This document shows positions 43,817 through 53,072 of a stretch of DNA of 64,000 nucleotides, in pieces. Below the pieces are notes generated by a model. The model was not told the DNA's origin. It worked only from the letters and a program-made list of their open reading frames with translations, and ran no database searches. A program made the translations under genes and the position numbers. Origin of the DNA: Chloroflexaceae bacterium (GTDB lineage Bacteria; Chloroflexota; Chloroflexia; Chloroflexales; Chloroflexaceae); the NCBI GenBank assembly GCA_012031225.1, contig JAAUTZ010000012.1, forward strand, positions 1 through 64,000. The letters are read 5' to 3'. Each line of letters opens with the position of its first letter. The stretch's first letter is position 1.

Positions 43817-44893
43817 TTACGATGTAGGTTTGCGTTGGTGCATCATTTGAATAAAGATCGGCACAAGCTCAGGGTCATAGAGGATCCCTGCGTGGTCTTG
43901 CAGTTCACGCTCAGCATACGCAGTTGACATCGCCTTGCGATAGGGGCGATCCGAGCAGAGCGCATCCCAAACATCTACCAGCGCAAACATCCGCGCCTCG
44001 AGTGGAATCGCATCGCCCCGTAAGCCCCGCGGGTAGCCAGAGCCATCCCAGCGTTCGTGGTGAGCATAGGGTATATTGAGTACCGGATGCAGATACGCGA
44101 TAGGATACAGCAGATTGTAGGCATATTCGGGGTGCTTACGGATCACATCCATCTCCCCATCCGTGAGCTTACCGGGCTTGAGCAGGATGGCATCCGGGAT
44201 GCCAATCTTGCCAATATCGTGCAGCAGGGCCCCGCGCCAGAGATGGGTCATACGCTCCTGCGGGTAGCCAATCTGTTCGGCAAGCTGGATTGTAAGTGCC
44301 GTGACCCGCTGGCTATGCGCTTCCGTCTCAACATCGCGCAGAGCCAGCGCACGCACCCAGCCTTCCAGCGTGCGATCATAGGCGTGGGTCAACTCGGCGG
44401 CGGCTTGCAGCGCGATCTGTTCGGCGCGACGGCGTTCATCCACCAGCAGCCGATACCGATTGAGGCGCGTGATCGTGCGAACCCGCACCTGTAACTCCAT
44501 TGCATCCACCGGTTTGGAGATGAAATCATCCGCCCCAGAGCGCAAGCCCTGCAAGCGCGAGTCGCGGTCATCGAGAGCCGTAATCAAGACGACGGGCATC
44601 TCGGCGGTGATCGGGATCGAGCGCAGTTGTTGGCACACCTCGTAGCCATCCATGCCGGGCATCATCACATCCAGCAGGATCACATCGGGGGTATGCACCT
44701 GCGCCATCGCTAGGGCTTGGTAGCCATCACTCGCAAAGAGCAGCTCATAGTGATAGGGACGCAGCAATGCCGCAAGAATCTCCCGCCCATTATGATCATC
44801 ATCTACGATCAAGATCACGCTGGTTGTGCGGAGGGAACGTTCCGGTATCGGTTTTGAGGAAGCCATCTGGGATTCATTCACGTAGCTTGTCAT
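43817..44893 (-). CDS. Response regulator with HD-GYP c-di-GMP phosphodiesterase
   Basis: 358 aa. Receiver domain residues about 25-145 (ILIVDDDHNGREIL, phospho-Asp in VILLDVMMPGMDG, Lys in ISKPVDAME), a linking helix, then an HD-GYP domain. The metal-binding and signature motifs are HSQRVTALT, HDIGKIGIPD, HHERWDGSGYPRGL and DVWDALCSDRPYR. HD-GYP proteins cleave cyclic di-GMP. The start ATG overlaps the preceding receiver gene's stop in ATGA, so I prefer 44893 to the TTG at 44908. Confidence 0.93.
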   Translation of the reverse strand: MTSYVNESQMASSKPIPERSLRTTSVILIVDDDHNGREILAALLRPYHYELLFASDGYQALAMAQVHTPDVILLDVMMPGMDGYEVCQQLRSIPITAEMPVVLITALDDRDSRLQGLRSGADDFISKPVDAMELQVRVRTITRLNRYRLLVDERRRAEQIALQAAAELTHAYDRTLEGWVRALALRDVETEAHSQRVTALTIQLAEQIGYPQERMTHLWRGALLHDIGKIGIPDAILLKPGKLTDGEMDVIRKHPEYAYNLLYPIAYLHPVLNIPYAHHERWDGSGYPRGLRGDAIPLEARMFALVDVWDALCSDRPYRKAMSTAYAERELQDHAGILYDPELVPIFIQMMHQRKPTS

Positions 44894-45297
44894 GGGCGTG
44901 CCTGCCAAACTTCCTCGCCCTGCAAGAGGCGATAGATTTGCTGCGGAAACTGATCAAAGTCCAGCGGCTTCCCTATAAACCCTTTGAAGCCGGCTGTTCG
45001 CGCCCGATGTACATCATCCGGCAAAACATTGGCGGTGACAGCCACCACCGGAATGTGCTGGAGGTGCGGGTACTGGCGCAGCTGATGCAGAATGGCATAC
45101 CCATCCTCGTTGGGCAATTGCAGATCAAGCAAGATCAAATCAATGCGCGAGAGCGCAACAGCAGTAGCCACTGCTTGTGCTCCCGTCTGTTGCGCTACAA
45201 TCTGACGTACTCCCGCTAGCGTCAGGAGATCCTGCACGACTAGCAGATTATCTTCATTATCTTCTATCACTAGTATACACGCTTCTTGTGGCTCCAC
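44890..45297 (-). CDS. Single-domain response regulator (CheY-like)
   Basis: 135 aa, one receiver domain: acidic pocket VIEDNEDN, phospho-Asp in LILLDLQLPNEDG, Thr in VVAVTANVL and Lys in IGKPLDFD. No output domain, so it probably relays or buffers phosphate between the co-encoded hybrid kinase and the HD-GYP regulator. The start is a GTG at 45297 with TGAGGAG upstream. First gene of the three-gene signalling operon. Confidence 0.92.
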   Translation of the reverse strand: MEPQEACILVIEDNEDNLLVVQDLLTLAGVRQIVAQQTGAQAVATAVALSRIDLILLDLQLPNEDGYAILHQLRQYPHLQHIPVVAVTANVLPDDVHRARTAGFKGFIGKPLDFDQFPQQIYRLLQGEEVWQARP

Positions 45298-45744
45298 TGA
45301 CGTTACTCCTCAAGTAGTGGCATAGCCTTGCGCTCATGGAGCAGATCATGCACGCCGTGAAGGGGTGCAGGGGCAAACGCGGGATTAGTGGTGCATAACA
45401 GTGGTTTAATCATATCTGAGCCTCTTGGCGGCAACCCGAAAACAATCCGGCTCCGCCCCAGCGCATTCGTACCGTGCCGCACTGCTGCTTCCTATTCAGC
45501 ACAAGGGCATGTACTCATGCATCCTTGCAAACTTCAGAAACATACCTTTTTAATTGACCCTTTGCCTTATTACAGTATAGTTGATTTTAGCCAACATGTC
45601 GAAAGCACCTGCCCCAGCCCAGCCACCAAACTTGACTAGTTGACCATTCGGGTTCATAATAATCCCGCTAGATTAATAGTTAGATAAGAACGATCCGTAG
45701 AAACGGCGACAGAACCTAGCCAACGCGGGAAGTGTAGGAAAAGA
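45298..45744. other. 447-base divergent intergenic region with long leader
   Basis: No gene supported. The promoter at 45574-45602 implies a leader of about 270 bases before the receiver gene. I looked for a cyclic-di-GMP riboswitch because an HD-GYP gene follows, and saw no match to the class I or II consensus. The part nearest the plus-strand gene (45,640-45,720) is AT-rich. Confidence 0.5.
45574..45602 (-). promoter_or_regulatory. Promoter of the signalling operon
   Basis: Minus-strand TCGACA (45597-45602) and TATACT (45574-45579) with a 17-base spacer; five of six matches in each box. Confidence 0.65.
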
Positions 45745-46212
45745 ATGAATGTGTCTGCTGCCGATATGCAAGCTGTACAGGATTGGTACACCCACGCGCT
45801 GCGGGGCTACTGGCAGCACGAGTATCGCGCCTACCTTGCGGGCGAAGAGACCCTGCGGGAGTTTCTCGAAGACAGCCCACCTAGCGCCGTGAACACGCTG
45901 CCCGATCAGGTTGCCGCAGCGTATACCTACTACTACGAGCAGGTAGAATTGGCCGACTGGGGCAACGTGCGCGTGCATACCGTCACTGCTAGCCCAATCC
46001 CAACCTATGCCGTCTATGTTACTACCGATGGCGACGATGGCTGGCTCGAAGTGTATCAGCACGATGGCTCTTTGCTCGGCGCAGCGCGGCTCTACATCGA
46101 ACTCATCGGGTGGGCGGAGGTAGATTTCATCCGCGCCCAGACGGATGCCAAAGGCTTTCCGCCAGCGATGGACCTGAGTGCGACGCTGTGGGGCAAGCCC
46201 CTCGCGCAGTAA
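45745..46212 (+). CDS. Hypothetical protein, unrecognised
   Basis: 155 aa, soluble, acidic and rich in aromatic residues (WYTHALRGYWQHEYRAYLAG, AAAYTYYYEQVELADWG). Strand-like segments (VRVHTVTASPIPTYAVYVTTDG, e.g. PTYAVYVTT, then WLEVYQHDGSLLGAARLY) suggest an alpha/beta domain. No signal peptide, Cys or known motif. TAGGAAAAGA precedes the ATG. It stands alone between the signalling operon and sdhC. The overlapping 188-aa frame on the other strand is judged a shadow. Confidence 0.65.
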   Translation: MNVSAADMQAVQDWYTHALRGYWQHEYRAYLAGEETLREFLEDSPPSAVNTLPDQVAAAYTYYYEQVELADWGNVRVHTVTASPIPTYAVYVTTDGDDGWLEVYQHDGSLLGAARLYIELIGWAEVDFIRAQTDAKGFPPAMDLSATLWGKPLAQ

Positions 46213-46469
46213 GGCCGGAACAGCCCGCCCGCGCCACATTAGGGTGATTGGGCAGGTGATTGGGTGAAGGTTTCTTCACCTGTATTCAGACAAGTTCGTT
46301 ATCTTTTTCAGATCAAACGACTCTGTATTACCGTGTTTTCGCAAGACAAGTGGCTGATATTCCTTCTGAAAAGGATGAAAACCAGCGAATCAGCCAGATT
46401 CAGCCGCGCCATACGCCCTGCAAGGGCAACCCTGTGAAGGATTACACAAAGTTGTGCTATGCCTTTGAA

Positions 46470-46498
46470 TAGACAAGTCGCCCTAAATCCGTTATAAT
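46470..46498 (+). promoter_or_regulatory. Promoter of the sdhCAB operon
   Basis: TAGACA (46470-46475), 17-base spacer, TATAAT (46493-46498). It implies a 180-base leader before sdhC. The rest of the 46213-46684 gap holds no supported gene. It has a short direct repeat GTGATTGGG near 46,240-46,265. Confidence 0.75.
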
Positions 46499-46684
46499 TC
46501 AGTAGCGAAATAGCGTAAACCCTAGAAATGCTCAAGCGTAATGCACACTTCACGTACCAGAGAAGCGGTATTCAAATCTTCAATAGCTTTATCATCAAAC
46601 TATTTCCCGTCCGAATACTGGCATAGTCTGCTGAATGGAACAGTAGACCGATGAGCTTGATACTGGTGTAAGAAGGAGACGTGT

Positions 46685-47398
46685 ATGACTGGAGTGATGA
46701 CGCTCTACCAAACTTCTATTGGCAAGAAGGTTGTGATGGCAGTCACAGGAGCAATCCTGCTTGGCTTTGTGTTCGTCCACATGTTCGGCAATCTGAAGAT
46801 CTACTCAGGCCCCGTTGCCTTGAATGAGTATGCCGAGCAACTGCGCTACTTGGGCAAGCCGATCTTCGGCTATGAGCAACTGCTCTGGATTGCGCGGGTT
46901 GTCCTACTCGGAGCCGTCGTGATGCACATTGTCTCTGCGGTGCAACTCACGCTCCAGAGCAATGGTAGCCGCCCCCAACCCTACAATGTGAACACGCGCA
47001 CCCAACCCGCCTACCGCTACGCATCCTACACGATGCGCTGGGGCGGCGTGGTGCTGTTCCTGTTCATCATCTTCCACCTGCTGCACTTCACCTTTGGGAC
47101 GGTGGGCTACAGCAGTGGGCAGTTCGTTAATCCACATAGTGGCGTGTACGAAGTCTACAACAATGTGGTGTACGGCTTCCTGAACCCGATTGTTTCGATC
47201 TTCTACATCGCCGCCATGATTGCATTGGGCTTGCACATCTATCACGGCACATGGAGCATGTTCCAAACGCTAGGGATCAGTAGTGAGAAAATGAGTGGCA
47301 TGCTCCGCAGCTTTGCGGCGGCATTTGCGCTCGTGATTGCGCTGGGTAATATTTCTATTCCGATTGCGGTGCTAATGGGCATCCTTCCGTTAAGCTAG
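46685..47398 (+). CDS. sdhC: Succinate dehydrogenase cytochrome b subunit
   Basis: 237 aa, five transmembrane helices (about 15-33, 65-88, 115-140, 160-185, 205-230). This is the single-polypeptide type B anchor that binds two haems, and histidines in [29 protein letters not shown] and LHIYHGTW are candidate haem ligands. It passes electrons between the SdhB clusters and menaquinone. AAGGAG precedes the ATG. sdhA follows 19 bases later. No separate sdhD is needed in this type. Confidence 0.95.
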   Translation: MTGVMTLYQTSIGKKVVMAVTGAILLGFVFVHMFGNLKIYSGPVALNEYAEQLRYLGKPIFGYEQLLWIARVVLLGAVVMHIVSAVQLTLQSNGSRPQPYNVNTRTQPAYRYASYTMRWGGVVLFLFIIFHLLHFTFGTVGYSSGQFVNPHSGVYEVYNNVVYGFLNPIVSIFYIAAMIALGLHIYHGTWSMFQTLGISSEKMSGMLRSFAAAFALVIALGNISIPIAVLMGILPLS

Positions 47399-47417
47399 AA
47401 TTAGGGGAGAGCTAGGT

Positions 47418-49381
47418 ATGACGATTGAGACACAGCCGCGTACCGATATACGGCAAGTTGAATATACGGTTACGCTGGATTCAAAGACCCCAACAGGGCC
47501 AGTTCAGGATCGGTGGGATCAGCACAAATTCGACATGAAGCTGATCAATCCCGCCAACCGCCGCCGCTTCACCGTGATTATCGTCGGCACCGGCTTGGCT
47601 GGCGGTTCAGCCGCGGCGACCCTCGCCGAAATGGGCTACAACGTGCTCGCCTTCTGCTACCAAGACAGCCCGCGCCGGGCCCACAGCATCGCTGCACAAG
47701 GTGGCATCAATGCCGCCAAGAACTACCGCAACGACGGCGATAGTGTTTACCGCCTCTTTTACGATACCGTCAAGGGCGGCGACTTCCGCTCCCGCGAATC
47801 GAATGTGTATCGCCTTGCCCAAGTCAGCGTCAACATCATTGATCAGTGTGTCGCACAAGGCGTACCCTTTGCGCGTGAGTACGGCGGCTTGCTCGACAAC
47901 CGCTCCTTCGGTGGGGCACAGGTGGCGCGTACCTTCTACGCCCGCGGGCAGACGGGGCAGCAGCTGCTGCTCGGGGCCTACCAAGCCCTCGCCCGCCAAA
48001 TCGGGCTAGGCAAGGTGCAGATGCACACCCGCACCGAGATGCTCGACCTGATCTTGGTCAATGGCCGCGCACGCGGCATCGTTACCCGCGATATGACCAC
48101 CGGCAAGATCGAACGTCACGTCGCCGATGCGGTGGTGCTAGCAACCGGCGGCTACGGCAACGTGTTCTACCTCTCGACCAATGCGAAGGGCTGCAACACG
48201 ACGGCAATCTGGCGAGCCTACAAGCGCGGCGCATACTTTGCCAATCCGTGCTTCACCCAAATCCACCCGACCTGCATTCCGGTCACCGGCGATCACCAAT
48301 CTAAGCTGACCCTGATGAGCGAATCGCTCCGCAACGACGGGCGCATCTGGGTTCCCAAGAACGTCGGCGACAAGCGTGCCCCGCGTGACATTCCCGAAAA
48401 CGAGCGGTTCTATTTCCTCGAAGAACGCTATCCGAGCTTCGGCAACCTCGTGCCGCGTGACGTAGCCTCGCGCAATGCGAAATCCGTCTGCGATGAGGGA
48501 CGCGGCGTAGGCCAGAGCGGCTTGGGCGTGTACCTTGACTTCGCCGATGCGATCAGTCGGCTGGGAGTTCAGACTATTCGGGATCGCTACGGCAACCTGT
48601 TCGACATCTACGAGAAGATTACCGGTGAGGACCCCTACACCGTGCCGATGCGGATTTACCCCGCCGTCCACTATACGATGGGCGGGCTGTGGGTAGACTA
48701 CGAACTGCAAAGCACGATCCCCGGCCTCTTCGTGATTGGCGAAGCCAACTTCTCCGATCACGGCGCAAACCGGCTCGGCGCAAGTGCGCTGATGCAAGGG
48801 CTAGCCGATGGCTACTTCGTGCTGCCCTACACCATCGGCAACTATTTCGCCCAGACCAAGCTGGAGAAGGTGAGCGTGGATGACCCCGCCGCCCGCGAAG
48901 TTGAAGCCGAAGTCAATCAGCGCATCACCAATCTGCTTTCGGTCAACGGTAAGCGTACCGTAGATTCGTTCCACCGCGAGCTGGGCAACATGATGTGGGA
49001 CAACTGCGGCATGGCTCGCAACGAAGCCGGACTGAAGGAAGCCCTGAAGCGCATTCCCGAAATCCGGGCCGAGTTCCACGAGAACGTGCGCGTCTCGGCG
49101 AGAAGGAAGAGATCAACCAATCGCTGGAGAAAGCCGGCCGCGTCGTGGACTTTATGGAACTGGCTGAGCTGATGTGCATTGATGCACTGCAACGCAGCGA
49201 GTCGTGCGGTGGGCACTTCCGCGAGGAGAGCCAAACCCCTGAAGGTGAAGCCCTGCGCGATGATGTTAACTTCAGCTATGTTGCCGCGTGGGAGTATACC
49301 GGCGACGACGCACGCCCAGCCCTGAACAAGGAACCGTTGAACTTTGAGTACGTCAAGCCATCGCAGCGCAGCTACAAGTAA
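47418..49381 (+). pseudogene. sdhA: Succinate dehydrogenase flavoprotein subunit, frameshifted near the 3' end
   Basis: The first frame (47418-49172) reads as SdhA: FAD motif [20 protein letters not shown], the flavin-linking [10 protein letters not shown], substrate-site [16 protein letters not shown] and [18 protein letters not shown]. After FHENVRV (about nt 49097) it turns into nonsense and stops. The correct C-terminus ([20 protein letters not shown] to PSQRSYK) continues in another frame to 49381. One missing base near 49098-49104 explains it. The restored protein would be about 654 aa, normal for this family. A sequencing error is more likely than a true lesion because sdhB and sdhC are intact. 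The lost part includes the capping helix region that ends the protein. Confidence 0.9.
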
Positions 49382-49410
49382 TAACCGCATCTAGGAGGAG
49401 ATAGCAACCA

Positions 49411-50196
49411 ATGGATTTACGACTCCGCATTTGGCGGCAGAAGAATAAGGACACCGCGGGCAAGCTCGTGACCTATGAGCTACCCGATGTCAGCCCAGAT
49501 ATGTCGTTCCTAGAGATGCTCGACATTCTCAACGAACGCCTAATCGAGCAGGGTGAGGAGCCAGTCGCCTTTGATCACGATTGCCGTGAGGGTATCTGCG
49601 GGATGTGTGGGCTAGTGATCAATGGCGTAGCACACGGGCCTGAAGTGACCACCACCTGCCAGCTGCACATGCGCCACTTCAAGGATGGCGACACGATCAC
49701 GATTGAGCCGTGGCGAGCCAAAGCCTTCCCCGTGATGAAAGACCTGATGGTAGATCGCACCTCGTTCGAGCGCATCATCCAAGCGGGCGGCTACGTATCC
49801 GTCGCAACCGGCGGCACGCCCGATGCGAATGCAATCCTGATCTCGAAGGAAAGTGCCGAAGCGGCCATGGATGCCGCAGCCTGTATCGGCTGTGGCGCAT
49901 GTGTAGCCGCCTGCCCGAATGGTTCGGCGATGCTCTTCACGGGCGCAAAGATTGCCCACCTCTCGCACCTGCCACAGGGCCAGCCGGAACGCTACGACCG
50001 CGCCCGAAACATGGTTGAGGTAATGGATGCCGAAGGCTTCGGCGGCTGCACCAACTACGGCGAGTGTGCGGCGGTGTGTCCGAAGGAGATCAAGCTCGAC
50101 GTGATCGCCCGCATGAATGGCGACCTGATCAAGTCCACCTTCCTGACCAGTGGTACGCGCAAGATGGGCGCAAACGCCACCCGCACCGGCAAGTAA
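49411..50196 (+). CDS. sdhB: Succinate dehydrogenase iron-sulfur subunit
   Basis: 261 aa. N-terminal plant-ferredoxin-like [2Fe-2S] site [15 protein letters not shown] with a later Cys in TTTCQLH. C-terminal [4Fe-4S]/[3Fe-4S] sites are [17 protein letters not shown] and [15 protein letters not shown]. It conducts electrons from SdhA-bound FAD to the SdhC haems/quinone. AGGAGGAG precedes the ATG. Last gene of the sdhCAB operon. Confidence 0.96.
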   Translation: MDLRLRIWRQKNKDTAGKLVTYELPDVSPDMSFLEMLDILNERLIEQGEEPVAFDHDCREGICGMCGLVINGVAHGPEVTTTCQLHMRHFKDGDTITIEPWRAKAFPVMKDLMVDRTSFERIIQAGGYVSVATGGTPDANAILISKESAEAAMDAAACIGCGACVAACPNGSAMLFTGAKIAHLSHLPQGQPERYDRARNMVEVMDAEGFGGCTNYGECAAVCPKEIKLDVIARMNGDLIKSTFLTSGTRKMGANATRTGK

Positions 50197-50219
50197 CCCC
50201 GCCTGACCGAAAGCTCCCC

Positions 50220-50249
50220 GCAGGCTTCAGGACACATCCTGAAGCCTGC
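50220..50249. terminator. 13-bp hairpin after sdhB
   Basis: Perfect arms GCAGGCTTCAGGA (50220-50232) and complement (50237-50249) with loop CACA, 24 bases past the sdhB stop. No U-tract. It also stands before the converging purine operon end, so it may work both ways. Confidence 0.65.
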
Positions 50250-50301
50250 GTCGTGCAATCCGATATACTATAACCCACGTTCAAGCAACCCCCGCCCGCC
50301 C

Positions 50302-50904
50302 TTATACTCCCCGCAGGGCGCGGTACACCTCCGGCGTATCCATATCCTGCACCACTGCCGGATCGTCTACGGCAAGCCAGAGGATCTGCTCGCGGTAATG
50401 GGCGAACAGTTGGCGTGCGCCTTCATCGCCCTGTAGCTGCTGATAGTGTTCAAACACGGGGCGCGTGAGGAGCGCAGGGTTGCCGGGCTGCCCCTGATAC
50501 GTGGGCACAACCGCGAGGTGGGCTGGATGTGCCTGATGCGCGGCAATCAGATGATTGATCAGGGCGGGCGTGATCAGCGGCTGATCTACCAGCAGCACCA
50601 CAATAGCATGCACCTTAGCCGGTAGTTCGGCGATGCCCGCCCGCAACGAGGTGGCTTGCCCTTGAGCATACACCGGATTGAAGCAGACCGAAACCGGGAT
50701 GTTGCGCTGGGCAGCTATGCCGGATAGCACCGCCTGCGTTGACTCGGCTGCCGCTCCGGTGACAACAATCAGCCCATCGAGCATGCTGGCACACGCCTGC
50801 GTAACGACGTGTGCAATCAATGGTTGCCCGTGCCAGTCGAGCAACTGCTTGGGGCTGCCCATGCGCGAGGACATGCCCGCCGCGAGCATAATGCCATAGA
50901 TCAC
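50302..50904 (-). CDS. mocA: MocA-like molybdopterin cytidylyltransferase
   Basis: 200 aa from a GTG at 50904 (AGGAGG seven bases upstream). A 4-base GTGA overlap joins it to the xanthine dehydrogenase Mo-subunit gene. GT-A-type nucleotidyltransferase: the LAAGMSSRMGSPKQLL signature, VTGAAAES, the metal-binding LLVDQPLIT and QGQPGNPALL. MocA attaches CMP to the molybdenum cofactor used by xanthine dehydrogenase-family enzymes. Its place here supports that the enzyme uses molybdopterin cytosine dinucleotide, as with PucB in the Bacillus puc cluster. Confidence 0.9.
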   Translation of the reverse strand: MIYGIMLAAGMSSRMGSPKQLLDWHGQPLIAHVVTQACASMLDGLIVVTGAAAESTQAVLSGIAAQRNIPVSVCFNPVYAQGQATSLRAGIAELPAKVHAIVVLLVDQPLITPALINHLIAAHQAHPAHLAVVPTYQGQPGNPALLTRPVFEHYQQLQGDEGARQLFAHYREQILWLAVDDPAVVQDMDTPEVYRALRGV

Positions 50905-53072
50905 GATTGTACCTCCTGTAGCGCGTGGATCACCCGCGCCGGGGTCATTGGCTGTTGGCTGAGCCACACGCCCAGCGCGGCGTGAATGGCAATGGCGACA
51001 GCGGGTGCAAACGGAACCATCGGCAACTCGGCGAAGCCGCGTGCCCCAAAAGGTCCGAGTGGGTCGGGGTATTCAAGCAGGATCGGGATGATCTCCGGGA
51101 TGTCCATGCTGGTCGGCAAGAGGTAGCTACTCAGGTGCGGGGTACGCACGTAGCCATTGTACATCTGAAACTCTTCCATCAAGGCGTAGCCCAATGCCTG
51201 CACGACCCCACCTTCGATCTGCCCGCTTGCCTGCTGCGGGTTGATCACCTTGCCAACATCATGCACGCTAATCACCTGCTGCACCTGTACCTCCCCCGTA
51301 AGGGTGTTCACGAGGAGGGCAACGGCTTGCGCGGCATAGCCGTAGGCGTAGTTTGGTTTGCCTTGCGTCGTTATGGGATCAAGTGGGGTGGTGGCAGGCG
51401 GGCGATACTGGACCGTCGCGTGCGCGGGGCGGTCTTCGTTGTGCCAGCGGCGCAGAGCAGCGTGGGCTGCATCCTGCACAGCCCGCCCAGCCACCAACGT
51501 GAGGCGCGAGGCAGAGGCACTGCCTGCATTCGGGGCGACGTTGGTATCATCGCAGATCATGAAGATGCACTCAAGCGGCAAGCCCAATACCTCCGCCGCG
51601 ATCTGGCGCATGGCGATATGGTTGCCCTGCCCCACCTCAGCCGCACCGAGCCGCACCACAGCCCGCTCGATCTGCGTATCGCCGAGCAACTCGACGGTGG
51701 CCGTGGCCTGTTCGGGGTAGCCAAAGGAGTAGCCCAGATTCTTGATGCCACAGGCAATGCCCACGCCATAGCGCAGATGCGCGGGCAGATCGGGCGGCGG
51801 TGCAAAGCGAGCATGCGCCTCGGCGATGCAGCGTTCCAGCACAGGTAGGGCACTCACGCCGGCGGGCAGCACCACGTTGGTTGGCTCGATGCCACCTTCG
51901 CGGTAGATGTTGCGGCGGCGCAGTTCGAGCGCATCTATGCCGAGTGCTTCAGCGAGGCGGTTGAGCATGATCTCGGCGGCGAAGTGGGCTTGTGGCGCAC
52001 CGAAGCCACGAAACGCCCCCGACGGGATGTTGTTGGTATAGACAGCAACGGCAGTGGAGGTAATGTTGGGCACGTCGTAGCAGCCACTCGCAAACAGCCC
52101 AACCACCTTGACCACTTCGGCACTCGTCGAGGCATACGCGCCCCCATCGGCAATCGCGTGGGCCTCAATCGCCACAATCTTGCCGGCGTGGGTTGCGCCC
52201 CACGTACACGTTATGGTAACGGGGTGGCGTTTGGGGTGGCCAATGAACGACTCCTCGCGGCTCCACACAAGGGCTACCGGTTGGCGCAACTTCCACGCGG
52301 CGAGAGCCAGCAGGTGTTGCAGCGAGAGGTCTTCGCGCCCCCCAAATGCCCCACCAATGGTGGCATAGCGCACGATCACCTGCTCCTCTGGCAGCTGGAG
52401 CATGGCCGCAATTTGGCGGCGATCTTCGTGCAGCCATTGCCCCGCCGTCTCAATCACAATCCGTTCTTCGTCATCCACATAGGCAATCCCCGCTTCGGGC
52501 TGCAAGAAGGCGTGTTCCTGCCATGCCGTGCGAAACGTCCCCGTTATGACGACATCTGCCGTAGCGAGTGCGGCGGCAGCATCTCCGCGCCGGACCGCAA
52601 AATCGCCAATGATATTGCTGCCGTGTGCGGGGTGCAGCAACGGCGCATCGGGGGCGAGGGCTGCCTGCGGATCAGCTAGCACCGGCAGGGGGGCATACTC
52701 CACATGCACCAACGCGGCGGCGGCGTGCGCTTCGGCGGCAGTATGGGCAACCACGAGAGCGACACGATCCCCAACGAAACGCACCACATCATGGCCCAGC
52801 ACCGGCTGATCAGCCACAATCAAGCCAAAGCCATTGAAGGGCACATCGGCGGCAGTCAGCACCGCGACTACCCCCGGCGCAGCGAGTGCCGCACGCGTGT
52901 CTAGCGCAGCGATCCGGGCGTGCGGACGGTGGGCAAACACCACCGCAAGGTGGAGCATTTCGGGGCGCACCAGATCGCCCGGATAGGCACTAGAGCCAGT
53001 CACTTTGCCAAGTGCATCCATCCGCTGGGCGGGTGTACCAATCACGCGCAGGGGGGGGGCTACTTCGCTCAT
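50901..53072 (-). CDS. xdhA: Xanthine dehydrogenase, molybdenum-binding subunit
   Basis: 723 aa from the ATG at 53072 (ATGA overlap with the gene upstream). The small hammerhead domain opens with RMDALGKVTGSSAYPGDL. The Mo-cofactor domains contain GGAFGGREDLSLQHL, SGAFRGFGAPQAHFA, GAAEVGQGNHIAMRQIA and a Glu in GARGFAELPMVP near the position of the catalytic base. It hydroxylates hypoxanthine/xanthine to urate. Substrate assignment rests on the downstream uricase pathway genes in the same operon. By sequence alone it could be another Mo hydroxylase. Confidence 0.88.
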   Translation of the reverse strand: MSEVAPPLRVIGTPAQRMDALGKVTGSSAYPGDLVRPEMLHLAVVFAHRPHARIAALDTRAALAAPGVVAVLTAADVPFNGFGLIVADQPVLGHDVVRFVGDRVALVVAHTAAEAHAAAALVHVEYAPLPVLADPQAALAPDAPLLHPAHGSNIIGDFAVRRGDAAAALATADVVITGTFRTAWQEHAFLQPEAGIAYVDDEERIVIETAGQWLHEDRRQIAAMLQLPEEQVIVRYATIGGAFGGREDLSLQHLLALAAWKLRQPVALVWSREESFIGHPKRHPVTITCTWGATHAGKIVAIEAHAIADGGAYASTSAEVVKVVGLFASGCYDVPNITSTAVAVYTNNIPSGAFRGFGAPQAHFAAEIMLNRLAEALGIDALELRRRNIYREGGIEPTNVVLPAGVSALPVLERCIAEAHARFAPPPDLPAHLRYGVGIACGIKNLGYSFGYPEQATATVELLGDTQIERAVVRLGAAEVGQGNHIAMRQIAAEVLGLPLECIFMICDDTNVAPNAGSASASRLTLVAGRAVQDAAHAALRRWHNEDRPAHATVQYRPPATTPLDPITTQGKPNYAYGYAAQAVALLVNTLTGEVQVQQVISVHDVGKVINPQQASGQIEGGVVQALGYALMEEFQMYNGYVRTPHLSSYLLPTSMDIPEIIPILLEYPDPLGPFGARGFAELPMVPFAPAVAIAIHAALGVWLSQQPMTPARVIHALQEVQS

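Noticed and set aside
45298-45570. Possible cyclic-di-GMP riboswitch in the leader of the HD-GYP operon
   Set aside because: Neither the class I GCAAA tetraloop-receptor pattern nor the class II pseudoknot consensus could be found by eye.
45388-45639. 83-aa plus-strand frame in the intergenic region
   Set aside because: No ribosome site, no hydrophobic or domain pattern, and it crosses the minus-strand promoter of the signalling operon.
45673-46239. 188-aa minus-strand frame opposite the 155-aa hypothetical gene
   Set aside because: The plus-strand frame has a better ribosome site and more normal composition; the minus frame has no recognisable features. Not fully certain because neither protein is recognised.
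49085-49115. Programmed ribosomal frameshift in sdhA
   Set aside because: No X XXY YYZ slippery site, no upstream Shine-Dalgarno-like stimulator and no stable downstream stem.
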